NCBI RefSeq assembly: GCF_937952055.1
Contig: NZ_CALFYO010000019.1
Coordinates: 372,001 to 436,000 of the forward strand
Length of the DNA stretch: 64,000 nt
Direction of reading: 5' to 3'
DNA from: an uncultured Piscinibacter sp.
GTDB taxonomy: Bacteria > Pseudomonadota > Gammaproteobacteria > Burkholderiales > Burkholderiaceae_C
The notes under the pieces were generated by a model. It made no database searches. It was not told the DNA's origin and worked only from the letters and a program-made list of their open reading frames with translations. Of the stretch, positions 23,717 to 32,462 are shown piece after piece. Every line of letters begins with the position of its first letter. Within the stretch, counting starts at the first letter, position 1. The position numbers and the translations under genes were made by a program.

Positions 23717-23752
23717 GCTGGCGGCGCCCCCTCGAGGGGGCGCGGCGCCAGC
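23717..23752. repeat. Strong palindromic hairpin between livK and livF
   Basis: The core 23724-23743 is a perfect 20-bp palindrome with CTCGAG at its centre and GC arms; GCTGGCG (23717-23723) and CGCCAGC (23746-23752) extend the stem past a 2-base bulge. It lies downstream of livK and upstream of livF on the same transcript, the usual place for a hairpin that stabilises binding-protein mRNA or lowers distal expression. Such GC palindromes are also a known kind of dispersed intergenic repeat in Burkholderiales; I found only this copy here. Confidence 0.7.
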
Positions 23753-23767
23753 CGCTCCGGGGGTGGG

Positions 23768-25096
23768 TCAGGACTGGCAGTCTTCGGGCGTACGGCGGTT
23801 CAGCTTCTTCTCCGCGGCGTACTTGTCGGCGGCGTTCTTGATCATCGGCTTGATGATCGACGCGTCGCTCTCGTACCAGTCGGAGGTGAAGTTCCACTTC
23901 GCGCCGTCCCAGGTGTGGATGCGCGCCCAGGTGGCGCCGCGGTGGTCGGCGCAGGAGGTGCTGATCGGCCGCATCACGCCAGCGAAGCCCAGCGAGTCGA
24001 GCTTCTTCTGGTCGAGCGCGAGGTTCTCGTAGCCCCAGCGTGCCTGCTCGCCGGTCATCACCTTGCCCTTGCCGTAGCGCTCCTGCGCACGCTTGACGCC
24101 CTCGATGGACAGCATTGCCGCCATCAGGCCGCGCATGTACAGCACCTGGCCGACCTCTTCCTTCGGCCCCGTGCCCTGGCCCTTTCCGTGCACCTTGTCG
24201 AGGATCTCCTTCACGACCTTGGCGTTCGGCTCGGCGCCGTGCTGCAGCGCGAGCGCGTTGTAGCCCTTGGCGCCGTCACCCACGTCCTTCACGTCCGGCT
24301 CCGCGCCGGCCCACCACACGCCGTACATCTTGTCGCGCGGATAGCCGGTGGCCACCGCTTCCTTCAGCGCGGTGGAGTTCATCACGCCCCAGCCCCACAG
24401 GAACACGTAGTCCGGACGGTTCTGGCGGATCTGCAGCCAGGCGGCCTTCTGCTCCACGCCGGGATGGGTGACCGGGATCAACTGCAGGTCGAAGCCGTGC
24501 ATCTTGCTGCGCTCCTGCAGCAGCGGGATCGGCTCCTTGCCGTAGGGGCTGTCGTGATAGACGAGGGTGATCTTCTTGCCCTTGAGCTTGTCGAGGCCGC
24601 CTTCCTTCTTGCCGACGTGCTGCACCAGGATGTCGGCGGCGTCCCAGTAGGTGCCGGTGAGCGGGAAGTTCCACTTGAACACCATGCCGTCGGTGCTCTC
24701 GCTGCGGCCGTAGCCGGCGGTGATCAGCGGGATCTTGTCGCCAGGTGCCTTCTCGGTCAGCGCGAAGGTGATGCCGGTGGACAGCGGCTGGAACACCGTC
24801 GCGCCCTTGCCCTTCAGGCGCTCGTAGCACTCCACGCCCTTGTCGGTCGCGTAGCCGGTCTCGCACTCCTCGAACGTCACCTTCACGCCGTTGATGCCGC
24901 CTTGCGCATTGATCAGCTTGAGGTAGTCGACGTAGCCGTTGGCGAACGGGATGCCGTTGGGCGCGTAGGCACCGGTGCGGTAGACCAGCACCGGGAAGAA
25001 CTGCTCCTTCGCCTGCGCGAAGGCGGTGCTCGTGGCCAGGCTGGCCGCGCCGGCTGCCGCGAGGACCGCGGCCGTCGTGATGGACTTGAATGTCAT
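23768..25096 (-). CDS. livK: Branched-chain-type ABC transporter periplasmic binding protein
   Basis: A 442-residue binding protein starting MTFKSITTAAVLAAAGAASL with a signal peptide cut after FAQA. The mature part opens KEQFFPVLVYRTGAYAPNG and has the Leu/Ile/Val-binding-fold features of the family, such as CETGYATDKGVECYERLKGKG and ITAGYGRSES. The ligand is uncertain: members of this sub-branch next to CoA ligases are often annotated for aromatic acids rather than amino acids, which fits the neighbours here. Confidence 0.92.
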   Translation of the reverse strand: MTFKSITTAAVLAAAGAASLATSTAFAQAKEQFFPVLVYRTGAYAPNGIPFANGYVDYLKLINAQGGINGVKVTFEECETGYATDKGVECYERLKGKGATVFQPLSTGITFALTEKAPGDKIPLITAGYGRSESTDGMVFKWNFPLTGTYWDAADILVQHVGKKEGGLDKLKGKKITLVYHDSPYGKEPIPLLQERSKMHGFDLQLIPVTHPGVEQKAAWLQIRQNRPDYVFLWGWGVMNSTALKEAVATGYPRDKMYGVWWAGAEPDVKDVGDGAKGYNALALQHGAEPNAKVVKEILDKVHGKGQGTGPKEEVGQVLYMRGLMAAMLSIEGVKRAQERYGKGKVMTGEQARWGYENLALDQKKLDSLGFAGVMRPISTSCADHRGATWARIHTWDGAKWNFTSDWYESDASIIKPMIKNAADKYAAEKKLNRRTPEDCQS

Positions 25097-25145
25097 GTCT
25101 GCCTCCAGGGGTGGAAAGAGCACTCGTCGGTGCGTGGGTGAGAAA

Positions 25146-26210
25146 TCAGTGCGGGAAAGGCCACAGGCGCAGCTTCTCCTTGCCGATCGACCACAGCCGG
25201 GCGAGGCCATGCGGCTCGACGATCAGGAAGAAGACGATCAGCGCGCCGAAGATCATGAAGGTCAGATGCGAGGCCAGCGCGGTGTCGATCGGGATGCCGA
25301 ACCAGTAGGGCAGGTTGTCGAGCACGATCGGCAGCACGACGATGAACGCCGCGCCGAAGAAGCTGCCCATGATCGAGCCCAGCCCGCCAATGATCACCAT
25401 GAACAGCAACTGGAACGATCGGTCGATGTTGAAGGCGGCCGGCTCCCAGGAGCCGAGGTGCACGAAGCCCCACAGCGCGCCGGCCACACCGACGATGAAG
25501 GAACTGACCGCGAACGCGGTGAGCTTGGCGTAGACCGGGCGGATGCCGATCACGGCGGCGGCCACGTCCATGTCGCGGATCGCCATCCACTCGCGGCCGA
25601 TGTGGCCGCGCACGAGGTTCTTGGCGAGCATGCCGAAGACGATCAGGAAGGCCAGGCAGAACAGGTACTTCTGCACCGGCGTCTCGATCGGCAGCCCGAG
25701 CACGTTCAGGCCGGCCACGCTGACCGAGCCCGACGCCGAGTCGTTGGTGAACCACTTGATGCGCAGGAAGGCCCAGTCGGTGAAGAACTGCGCCGCCAGC
25801 GTCGCCACCGCAAGGTACAGGCCCTTGATGCGCAGTGACGGGATGCCGAACAGCACGCCTACCGCGGTGGCGCACACGCCGCCCATCAGCAGCGAGGCAA
25901 TGAGCGGCATGCCCTCGATGCGCACCTGGAAGTTGTAGGCCGCGTAGGCGCCCACCGCCATGAAGGCGCCGGTGCCCAGCGAGATCTGCCCGCAGTAGCC
26001 GACCAGGATGTTCAGTCCCAGCGCGGCCAGCGAGAGGATCAGGAAGGGGATCAGGATGGCGCGAAACAGGTACTCCGGCGCGACGAAAGGCACGACGACG
26101 ATCGCGAAGGCGAGCAGCGCGCCGATGGCGATGCGGTCCTGGGCGATCGGGAAGACCGCCTGGTCGGCACGGTAGCTGGTCTTGAACTGGCCGTTTTCTC
26201 TGTACAGCAT
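25146..26210 (-). CDS. livM: Branched-chain-type ABC transporter permease LivM
   Basis: A 354-residue permease starting MLYRENGQFKTSYRADQAV. It has about ten membrane helices and the LivM motif LGLNILVGYCGQISLGTGAF, followed by a conserved cytoplasmic loop GREWMAIRDMDVAAAVIG that contacts the ATPases. It is 4 bp from livH and 49 bp before livK. Confidence 0.94.
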   Translation of the reverse strand: MLYRENGQFKTSYRADQAVFPIAQDRIAIGALLAFAIVVVPFVAPEYLFRAILIPFLILSLAALGLNILVGYCGQISLGTGAFMAVGAYAAYNFQVRIEGMPLIASLLMGGVCATAVGVLFGIPSLRIKGLYLAVATLAAQFFTDWAFLRIKWFTNDSASGSVSVAGLNVLGLPIETPVQKYLFCLAFLIVFGMLAKNLVRGHIGREWMAIRDMDVAAAVIGIRPVYAKLTAFAVSSFIVGVAGALWGFVHLGSWEPAAFNIDRSFQLLFMVIIGGLGSIMGSFFGAAFIVVLPIVLDNLPYWFGIPIDTALASHLTFMIFGALIVFFLIVEPHGLARLWSIGKEKLRLWPFPH

Positions 26211-26214
26211 GGTG

Positions 26215-27144
26215 TCAGACCCGGTCGATGATCTTCTCGCCGAAGAGGCCTTGCGGTCTCACGAGCAGGAAGAGAAGTGCGAGGACATAGGCGAACCAGA
26301 TCTCGATGCCGCCGCCGAACATCGGCCCGATGTAGACCTCGGAAAGCTTCTCGCCCACGCCGATGATCAGCCCGCCGATGATGGCGCCGGGCACCGAGGT
26401 CAGCCCACCGAGGATGACCACCGGCAGCGCCTTCAGCGCCACCAGCGACAGCGAGAACTGCACGCCCAGCTTGCTGCCCCAGATGATGCCGGCCACCAGC
26501 GCGACGAAGCCGGCCACGCTCCACACGATCACCCAGATGCGGTTCAGCGGGATGCCGATCGATTGCGCGGCCTGGTGGTCGTCGGCCACCGCGCGCAGCG
26601 CGCGGCCGGTGGCGGTCTTCTGGAAGAACAGGCTCAGCGCCGCCACCAGTGCGGCGGCGATCACCGCGGCGTAGAGGTCTTCCTGGCTGACCAGGATGCC
26701 GCCCTGGAACACGCTGTCGAGCAGGAACAGCGGGTCCTTGGGCAGGCCGACGTCGATCTTGTAGATCTGGCTGCCGAACAGTGTCTGGCCGAAGCCATCG
26801 AGGAAGTAGGTGATGCCCAGCGTGGCCATCAGCAGCGTGATGCCCTCCTGGTTGACCAGCTTGCCCAGCACCAGCCGCTCGATCAGCCAGGCGACGATGA
26901 CCATCACGGCCATCGCGGCGACGAAGGCCAGCACGTTGCCCAGCACCTTGCTCTCGATGCCCAGGCCGGCGGGGATCCACTCCGAGAAGCGCGCCATCGC
27001 CAGCGCGGCGAACAGCACCATCGCGCCCTGTGCGAAGTTGAACACGCCGCTGGCCTTGAAGATGAGCACGAAGCCGAGCGCGATCAGCGAGTACAGCATG
27101 CCGGCCATCAGCCCGCCGATCAGGGTCTCAAGAAAGAATGCCAT
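26215..27144 (-). CDS. livH: Branched-chain-type ABC transporter permease LivH
   Basis: A 309-residue permease starting MAFFLETLIGGLMAGMLYSL with the LivH pattern ALGFVLIFKASGVFNFAQG and the ATPase-contacting loop GRALRAVADDHQAAQSIGI. It forms the membrane channel with LivM. The start is 2 bp after the livG stop, so the two are likely translationally coupled. Confidence 0.95.
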   Translation of the reverse strand: MAFFLETLIGGLMAGMLYSLIALGFVLIFKASGVFNFAQGAMVLFAALAMARFSEWIPAGLGIESKVLGNVLAFVAAMAVMVIVAWLIERLVLGKLVNQEGITLLMATLGITYFLDGFGQTLFGSQIYKIDVGLPKDPLFLLDSVFQGGILVSQEDLYAAVIAAALVAALSLFFQKTATGRALRAVADDHQAAQSIGIPLNRIWVIVWSVAGFVALVAGIIWGSKLGVQFSLSLVALKALPVVILGGLTSVPGAIIGGLIIGVGEKLSEVYIGPMFGGGIEIWFAYVLALLFLLVRPQGLFGEKIIDRV

Positions 27145-27146
27145 GG

Positions 27147-27932
27147 TCAGTGACTCGTTCCGAGGTAGGCGTTGATGACGTCCGGGTTCTTGCGAACCTC
27201 CTCGGGCGTGCCGTCGCCGATCTTCTTGCCGTAGTCGAGCACGACGACGCGGTCGGAGATGTCCATCACCACGCCCATGTCGTGCTCGATCAGCACGATG
27301 GTGGTGCCGTACTCGTCGTTGACGTCGAGGATGAAGCGGCTCATGTCCTGCTTCTCCTCCACGTTCATGCCGGCCATCGGCTCGTCCAGCAGCAGCAGGC
27401 TGGGCTCCATGGCCAGCGCGCGGCCGAGGTCGACGCGTTTCTGCAGTCCGTATGGCAGGCGGCCCACCGGCGTCTTGCGGTAGGCCTGGATCTCGAGGAA
27501 GTCGATGATGCGCTCGACGAACTCGCGGTGCGCGATCTCCTCGCGCTCGGCCGCGCCCCAGCGGATCGCCTGCTGGAAGATGTTGCTCTTCATGCGCAGG
27601 TTGCGGCCGGTCATGATGTTGTCCAGCACGCTCATGCCCTTGAACAGCGCCAGGTTCTGGAAGGTGCGCGCGATGCCCATCTCGGCGACCTGGCGCGAGT
27701 TCATGTGCGTGAAGGTCTGGCCGCGCAGCGTGATCGAACCGTCCTGCGGCGTGTAGACGCCGTTGATGCAGTTGAGCATCGAGCTCTTGCCGGCGCCGTT
27801 CGGGCCGATGATGGCGCGCACCTCGTGCTCGCGCACGTCGAAACTGATGTCGGTCAGCGCCTTCACCCCGCCGAAGCGCAGCGAGATGTTCTGCACGTCG
27901 AGGATGACCTCGCCGATCTTGCGTTCTGCCAC
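27147..27932 (-). CDS. livG: Branched-chain-type ABC transporter ATPase LivG
   Basis: A 261-residue ATPase. GTG is taken as start (read MAERKIGEVILD); it lies 2 bp after the stop of the acyl-CoA synthetase gene and no better ATG exists. Walker A is GPNGAGKSSM, the ABC signature is unusual (LPYGLQKRVDLGRAL) as in LivG proteins, and Walker B is LLLLDEPMAGM. The tail has the LivG-specific TPEEVRKNPDVINAYLG. Confidence 0.93.
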   Translation of the reverse strand: MAERKIGEVILDVQNISLRFGGVKALTDISFDVREHEVRAIIGPNGAGKSSMLNCINGVYTPQDGSITLRGQTFTHMNSRQVAEMGIARTFQNLALFKGMSVLDNIMTGRNLRMKSNIFQQAIRWGAAEREEIAHREFVERIIDFLEIQAYRKTPVGRLPYGLQKRVDLGRALAMEPSLLLLDEPMAGMNVEEKQDMSRFILDVNDEYGTTIVLIEHDMGVVMDISDRVVVLDYGKKIGDGTPEEVRKNPDVINAYLGTSH

Positions 27933-27934
27933 GG

Positions 27935-29881
27935 TCAGGCTGCCTTCTTCATGCTCGGGAACGTCTTCGCGTCGGCGATCTTCAGCGTCGCCGAGACCAT
28001 GCCGGTGCGGCCGTCCTCGAACTTCACTTGGGTCTCGACGTACTGCTCGCTCTTGCCGCCGTACAGCGCATCGACCAGCACCTGGTAGCGCTCTCCGATG
28101 AAGCCGCGGCGCACCTTGCGCGTGCGCGTGAGCTCGCCGTCGTCGGCGTCGAGCTCCTTGTGCAGGATCAGGAAGCGGCTGACCTGGCTGCCGGCGAGCA
28201 TGGTGTCGGCGGCGAGGTCGGCGTTGACCTTCTCGACGCACTCGCGCACCAGATCGTAGACCTCGGGTTTCTGCGCCAGGTCCGTGTAGCCCGCGTAGGG
28301 CAGGCCGCGCTTCTCCGCCCAGTTGCCCACCGCCTCGACGTCGATGTTGATGAAGGCGCAGACGCGCTCGCGCTTGTCGCCGAAGGCCACCGCCTCCTTG
28401 ATGTGCGGGAAGAACTTCAGCTTGTTCTCCACGTACTTGGGCGCGAACATCGCGCCGTCGTTGCCACCGCCCATGAGGCGGCCGACGTCCTTGGCGCGGT
28501 CGATGATCTTCAGGTGGCCGCCGGCATCGAGGAAGCCGGCATCGCCGGTGTGATACCAGCCGGAGGCATCGAGCACCTCGGCGGTGGCGGCCGGGTTCTT
28601 GTAGTACTCCTTGAGCAGCCCCGGCGACCTGATGAGGATCTCGCCGCTGTCGGTGAGCTTCACCTCCACCCCGGCAATCGGCACGCCCACGGTGTCGGCC
28701 TTGGCCTCGTGGTCGGGCTGCAGGCACACGAACACCGCGGTCTCGGTCGAGCCGTAGAGCTGCTTCAGGTTGATGCCGATGGAGCGGTAGAAGGTGAACA
28801 GGTCGGGGCCGATCGCCTCGCCGGCGGTGTAGGCCACGCGCACGCGCGACAGGCCCAGCGTGTTGCGCAGCGGCCCGTAGACGAGCAAGTTGCCCAGGGC
28901 GTAACCGAGCTTGTCCATCAGTCCGACCGGCTTGCCGTCCATCAGTGCCGGGCCAACCTTCTTCGCCACCGCCATGTAGTGGTGGAACAGGCCGCGCTTG
29001 ATCGCGCTGGCATCCTCCATGCGGATCATCACGCTGGTCAGCAGGCCCTCGAAGACGCGCGGCGGCGCGAAGTAGTAGGTCGGACCGATCTCCTTCAGGT
29101 CGATCGTCACCGTCGCTGCCGACTCGGGACAGTTGACCACGTAGCCGCAGGCCAGCCACTGCGCGTAGCTGAAGATGTTCTGGCCGATCCAGGCCGGCGG
29201 CAGGTAGGCCAGCACCTCCTCACGCTCGGACAGCTGGTCGAAGTCGGCACCCGCCTTGGCGCGGTCGAGCAGCGTGAAGTGCGTGTGCACCACGCCCTTC
29301 GGGTTGCCGGTGGTGCCGGAGGTGAAGAACATCGCCGCCATGTCGCCGGGCGAACCTTTCGCGACCTCCGCGTCGAAGAAGCCCGGGTGGGCCTGTGCAT
29401 GCGCTCGGCCGGCCTCGATCAGCGCGTCGAGCGCGGCCAGGCCCGGCTCGCTGTAGTTGCGCAGGCCGCGCGGGTCGTCGTACCAGAGGCGCGTCAGCAG
29501 CGGGCACCGATCGCGGATCTCGAGCATCTTGTCGACCTGCTCCTGGTCCTCGACGATGGCGAAGCCGACGTCGGCGTTGACGATCGGGAAGACGAACTCG
29601 GCCGCGGCCGCGTCCTGGTACAGCGGGATCGGCACGGCGCCGAGCGCCTGGGCGGCGAGCATCGAGGCGTACAGGCGTGGTCGGTTGTCCCCGACGACGA
29701 CGATGTGGTCGTCGCGCTTCAGCCCGGCTGCCGCCAGACCGCCCGCCAGATCGCGCACGAGATCGGCGAGGTCCGCCCAGGTCAGGGTCTGCCAGATGCC
29801 GTACACCTTCTCGCGCAGGGCCGGCGCCGTGGGGCGCTTCGCCGCATGTTCGAGCATCAATCGCGGAAACGTCGTCTGCAC
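27935..29881 (-). CDS. AMP-dependent acyl-CoA synthetase/ligase
   Basis: A 648-residue adenylate-forming enzyme of the long-chain acyl-CoA synthetase branch. GTG at 29881 is chosen as start (read MQTTFPRLMLEHAAKRP) because GAGGAG stands seven bases before it and the family alignment begins there; the frame is open about 46 codons further without a ribosome site. The AMP-binding P-loop is MFFTSGTTGNPKGVVHTH, the adenine motif YGSTETA, and the hinge GWYHTGDAGFLDAGG. It is the first gene of the importer operon, so transported acids are probably activated at once. The chain length or aromatic nature of the substrate cannot be told. Confidence 0.9.
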   Translation of the reverse strand: MQTTFPRLMLEHAAKRPTAPALREKVYGIWQTLTWADLADLVRDLAGGLAAAGLKRDDHIVVVGDNRPRLYASMLAAQALGAVPIPLYQDAAAAEFVFPIVNADVGFAIVEDQEQVDKMLEIRDRCPLLTRLWYDDPRGLRNYSEPGLAALDALIEAGRAHAQAHPGFFDAEVAKGSPGDMAAMFFTSGTTGNPKGVVHTHFTLLDRAKAGADFDQLSEREEVLAYLPPAWIGQNIFSYAQWLACGYVVNCPESAATVTIDLKEIGPTYYFAPPRVFEGLLTSVMIRMEDASAIKRGLFHHYMAVAKKVGPALMDGKPVGLMDKLGYALGNLLVYGPLRNTLGLSRVRVAYTAGEAIGPDLFTFYRSIGINLKQLYGSTETAVFVCLQPDHEAKADTVGVPIAGVEVKLTDSGEILIRSPGLLKEYYKNPAATAEVLDASGWYHTGDAGFLDAGGHLKIIDRAKDVGRLMGGGNDGAMFAPKYVENKLKFFPHIKEAVAFGDKRERVCAFINIDVEAVGNWAEKRGLPYAGYTDLAQKPEVYDLVRECVEKVNADLAADTMLAGSQVSRFLILHKELDADDGELTRTRKVRRGFIGERYQVLVDALYGGKSEQYVETQVKFEDGRTGMVSATLKIADAKTFPSMKKAA

Positions 29882-29931
29882 CGCATGTCTCCTCTCGGTG
29901 GCAGGACTGTAAGAACAAGTTTGACGCCAGG

Positions 29932-29949
29932 TTGTCGTTGTGACGACAA
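29932..29949. promoter_or_regulatory. Operator-like palindrome between the acyl-CoA synthetase and Crp/Fnr-family genes
   Basis: TTGTCGT (29932-29938) and ACGACAA (29943-29949) are perfect 7-bp inverted arms around a 4-base centre. The site lies 51 bases upstream of the GTG start of the importer operon on minus and 69 bases upstream of the regulator gene on plus. An 18-bp dyad of this form is a plausible binding site for the adjacent Crp/Fnr-family dimer, and could control both divergent transcripts. Confidence 0.55.
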
Positions 29950-30017
29950 TCTCCGGGACAGCCCCGAGGGGACTTTCCCCAGGGTGCGCTGTCAGGCTAC
30001 CGTCAACCATCCGGCGC

Positions 30018-30758
30018 ATGAGCCCCGCTTCGACCGAGACCCCGAGCCGCCCGCCGCCGCTGCGCCAACGGGCGCGGTTGCCGTCGCCGGACGAACTCGG
30101 GATGATCCCGTGGCTCGGCCTGCTCGACGCCGTCGAGCGAGAGCGGGTGGTCGGCGCGCTGCAGGTGGTGGAGGCCGCCCCGGGCGACTATGTGTGCAAG
30201 ATCGGCCGTCAGGCGAACTACTGGTTCGGCGTGCTCGACGGCCTGCTGAAGATGAGCAACGACAGTTCGCTGGGCTTCGCCATCACCTTCACCGGCGTGC
30301 CGCCGGGGGCATGGTTCGGCGAGGGCACGCTGCTCAAGCGCGAGGTCTACCGCTACAACATCGAGCCGCTGCGCGCCAGCGTGGTCGCCGGCGTGGACAT
30401 CGACACCTTCGAGTGGCTGCTCGAACGCAGCATCCCGTTCAACCGCTACGTGATGAACCAGCTCAACGAGCGGCTCGGCCAGTTCATCGCGGCCCGGGAG
30501 ATCGATCGCCTCGACGACCCGGACACCCGCGTGGCGCGCAATCTGGCTGCGCTGTTCCACCCGGTGCTCTATCCCGGCGTCGGCACGCTGCTGCGCATCA
30601 CGCAGCAGGAGCTGGGCTACCTGGTCGGGCTGTCGCGCCAGCGCGTCAACGAGGCGCTGCGCTCGCTGCAGGGCGAGGGGCTGATCACCATCGAATACGG
30701 TGGTGTGCGCGTGCTCGACCTGCCGGCCTTGCGCCGGCATGTGCATCGCAGCGCTTGA
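30018..30758 (+). CDS. Crp/Fnr-family transcriptional regulator
   Basis: A 246-residue regulator starting MSPASTETPSRPPP; a GTG at 29940 in the same frame was rejected because it sits in the palindrome and adds a non-family leader. A cyclic-nucleotide-binding-type beta barrel (about 40-150) includes APGDYVCKIGRQANYWFGVL and is followed by the dimer helix and the C-terminal helix-turn-helix ELGYLVGLSRQRVNEALRSL. The cysteine set of FNR is missing, so it is not an iron-sulfur oxygen sensor; the effector is unknown. Divergent from the acyl-CoA synthetase/liv operon, which it probably regulates. Confidence 0.9.
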   Translation: MSPASTETPSRPPPLRQRARLPSPDELGMIPWLGLLDAVERERVVGALQVVEAAPGDYVCKIGRQANYWFGVLDGLLKMSNDSSLGFAITFTGVPPGAWFGEGTLLKREVYRYNIEPLRASVVAGVDIDTFEWLLERSIPFNRYVMNQLNERLGQFIAAREIDRLDDPDTRVARNLAALFHPVLYPGVGTLLRITQQELGYLVGLSRQRVNEALRSLQGEGLITIEYGGVRVLDLPALRRHVHRSA

Positions 30759-30874
30759 CCATCGTCACGCGCCGGCCGCGCGGCGCCGAATGGATGGTGC
30801 GGGACGGGGTTATTCCGGCGGCCCAACGGGCGCGCGGTGGTCGAAGATCGGTCCCGTATCGTCTCAATCGCCGC

Positions 30875-31195
30875 ATGACCGCCATGTCCGACTCGGCCAT
30901 CATCGCCGACCGCGGGGAGTTCGTCGACGCGCTGCGCGCGCTCCGGCATGGCCATGTGCTCGTGCATGTGGGCGACATCTGGGGTGGCTGCACCATCGCC
31001 GGCGGGGTCGTGCATACGACGTTCCGCACCCTGACCGCCTATGCGCTGGTCGACGAATTCCAGAACCCGGACGGTTTCGAGCATGTCCACTACTACCGCC
31101 TCAACGCCCGCGGCCACGAGTTCGCGGAGCGCGCGCTGCGGGCCTGGGAGCGACGTCCGCTGATCGAGCGGCTGGCGACGCGGCTGCTCGGCTGA
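30875..31195 (+). CDS. Small protein with winged-helix-like C-terminus
   Basis: A protein of 106 residues starting MTAMSDSAIIADRGEF (a second ATG lies 9 bases on). The first half, LRHGHVLVHVGDIWGGCTIAGG, looks like a beta structure; the second, FRTLTAYALVDEFQNPDGF then HYYRLNARGHEFAERAL, has the spacing of the last helix and wing of a winged-helix DNA-binding domain. I do not recognise a named family. It converges with the 5'-nucleotidase gene, 5 bp apart. Confidence 0.65.
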   Translation: MTAMSDSAIIADRGEFVDALRALRHGHVLVHVGDIWGGCTIAGGVVHTTFRTLTAYALVDEFQNPDGFEHVHYYRLNARGHEFAERALRAWERRPLIERLATRLLG

Positions 31196-31200
31196 GCCGC

Positions 31201-32106
31201 TCAGCCGTTGACCACGCCGGCGGCCACGTGGCCCGCCGGCACGTGCGGCGCCGCGTTCTCGATGTGACCGGTCTGGTCGTCGAAGAAGAAGTCCGGTTCG
31301 AACTCGCGCAGGAACTCGCCCTTGGGCAGGCCGCCGAGGAACATCGCCTCGTCGACCTCGATGTTCCAGTCCATCAGCGTGCGGATCGCGCGCTCGTGCG
31401 CCGGCGCGCTGCGCGCGGTGACCAGCGCGGTGCGGATGCGCATGTCGCGTGCCGGCTCGCGCTGCAGCTCCTGCAGCGCTTGCAGCAGCGGCTTGAACGG
31501 CCCGGGGGCCAGCGGCGTGGCGGCGCGCCGATGCTCGTGGTCCTGGAAGGCGTCCAGTCCGTCGCGCTGGAAAACGCGCTCGGCCTCGTCGGAGAACAGC
31601 ACCGCGTCGCCGTCGAAGGCGATGCGCACCTCGTCGGGGTGGGCGTCGGAGGCGCGCGCCGACTGCGGGTAGACGCGCGCCGCCGGCACGCCGGCGGCCA
31701 GCGCCGAGCGCACGTCGGCCTCGTTGGTGGACAGGAACAGGTTCGCCGCCAACGGCCGCAGGTAGCGCCACGGAGACTCGCCACGCGTGAACACGCCGCG
31801 CTGGATGGGCAGGCCGTAGTGGCGCGCCGAGCGGAACACGCGCATGCCCGAGACCGGGTCGTTGCGCGACAGGATCACCACCTCGACGCGCGGCCGCTCC
31901 GGCACGTTGAAGGCCAGCAGTTTGTTGACCAGCGAGAAGGCCACCCCCGGCTTGGCCGCCCGCTCGAGCCGCTGGAGCTGTAGCTGCATGTAGGCGCGGT
32001 CGTCCGAGGCTTCGAAGACCTGGTTCTCCTCCTCGAAGTCGAAGAGGGCGCGCGACGAGATGGCCACCACCAGCTGGCCGGCGAGCGAGACGGGCATGCG
32101 GACCAT
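31201..32106 (-). CDS. Cytosolic 5'-nucleotidase (5'-nucleotidase 1A family)
   Basis: A 301-residue protein of the family represented by mammalian cytosolic 5'-nucleotidase IA, with bacterial members. Landmarks are LVVAISSRALFDFEEENQVF near the start, VEVVILSRNDPVSGMRVF, IAFDGDAVLFSDEAERVF and near the end EPDFFFDDQTGHI, which provide haloacid-dehalogenase-type acidic residues. It should release phosphate from nucleoside monophosphates in the cytoplasm. ATG at 32106 or 32097 can serve as start. Confidence 0.88.
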   Translation of the reverse strand: MVRMPVSLAGQLVVAISSRALFDFEEENQVFEASDDRAYMQLQLQRLERAAKPGVAFSLVNKLLAFNVPERPRVEVVILSRNDPVSGMRVFRSARHYGLPIQRGVFTRGESPWRYLRPLAANLFLSTNEADVRSALAAGVPAARVYPQSARASDAHPDEVRIAFDGDAVLFSDEAERVFQRDGLDAFQDHEHRRAATPLAPGPFKPLLQALQELQREPARDMRIRTALVTARSAPAHERAIRTLMDWNIEVDEAMFLGGLPKGEFLREFEPDFFFDDQTGHIENAAPHVPAGHVAAGVVNG

Positions 32107-32226
32107 GATAGCGACCGCGCAACACATGAAACACGACGGCGCTTGCCGTGAAGCCTTCGCGAAACCTGGGGCGCCGAGCATTCCATCCATCGCGCAGACC
32201 GCTGCGCCCGAACGGAGGACGACTCG

Positions 32227-32433
32227 ATGAACCCGTACATCACCATGTTGCGCCCGCCCGTGACGGGCTGGCTCCGGCTCGCACCCGTGAACGCCGTGGC
32301 GCGGGAGCAGCGCCGGCCGGAATCCCACCTTCCCGAGCCGGTGATCTTCCGCAGCGAGTGTTTTGCCGAGGACCTGCTGGAGACGTCCCCATCGATGTCG
32401 GCGCGATCCGGCGCCGCGGTGGTGCCCGCCTGA
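32227..32433 (+). CDS. Small hypothetical protein with strong ribosome site
   Basis: A 68-residue frame starting MNPYITMLRPPVTGWLRLAP. GGAGGA stands eight bases before the ATG, the best Shine-Dalgarno sequence in this neighbourhood, which argues for translation. The protein has no signal peptide or membrane segment and matches no family I know. It is followed at short distance by another small frame and then the response regulator gene, in the same direction. Confidence 0.5.
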   Translation: MNPYITMLRPPVTGWLRLAPVNAVAREQRRPESHLPEPVIFRSECFAEDLLETSPSMSARSGAAVVPA

Positions 32434-32462
32434 GCCCGAGCAACATGTCGTTGGAGAAGCTC

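Noticed and set aside
30018..30758. FNR-type oxygen sensor
   Set aside because: Only the Crp/Fnr fold and helix-turn-helix are present; the N-terminal cysteine cluster that binds the iron-sulfur centre is absent.
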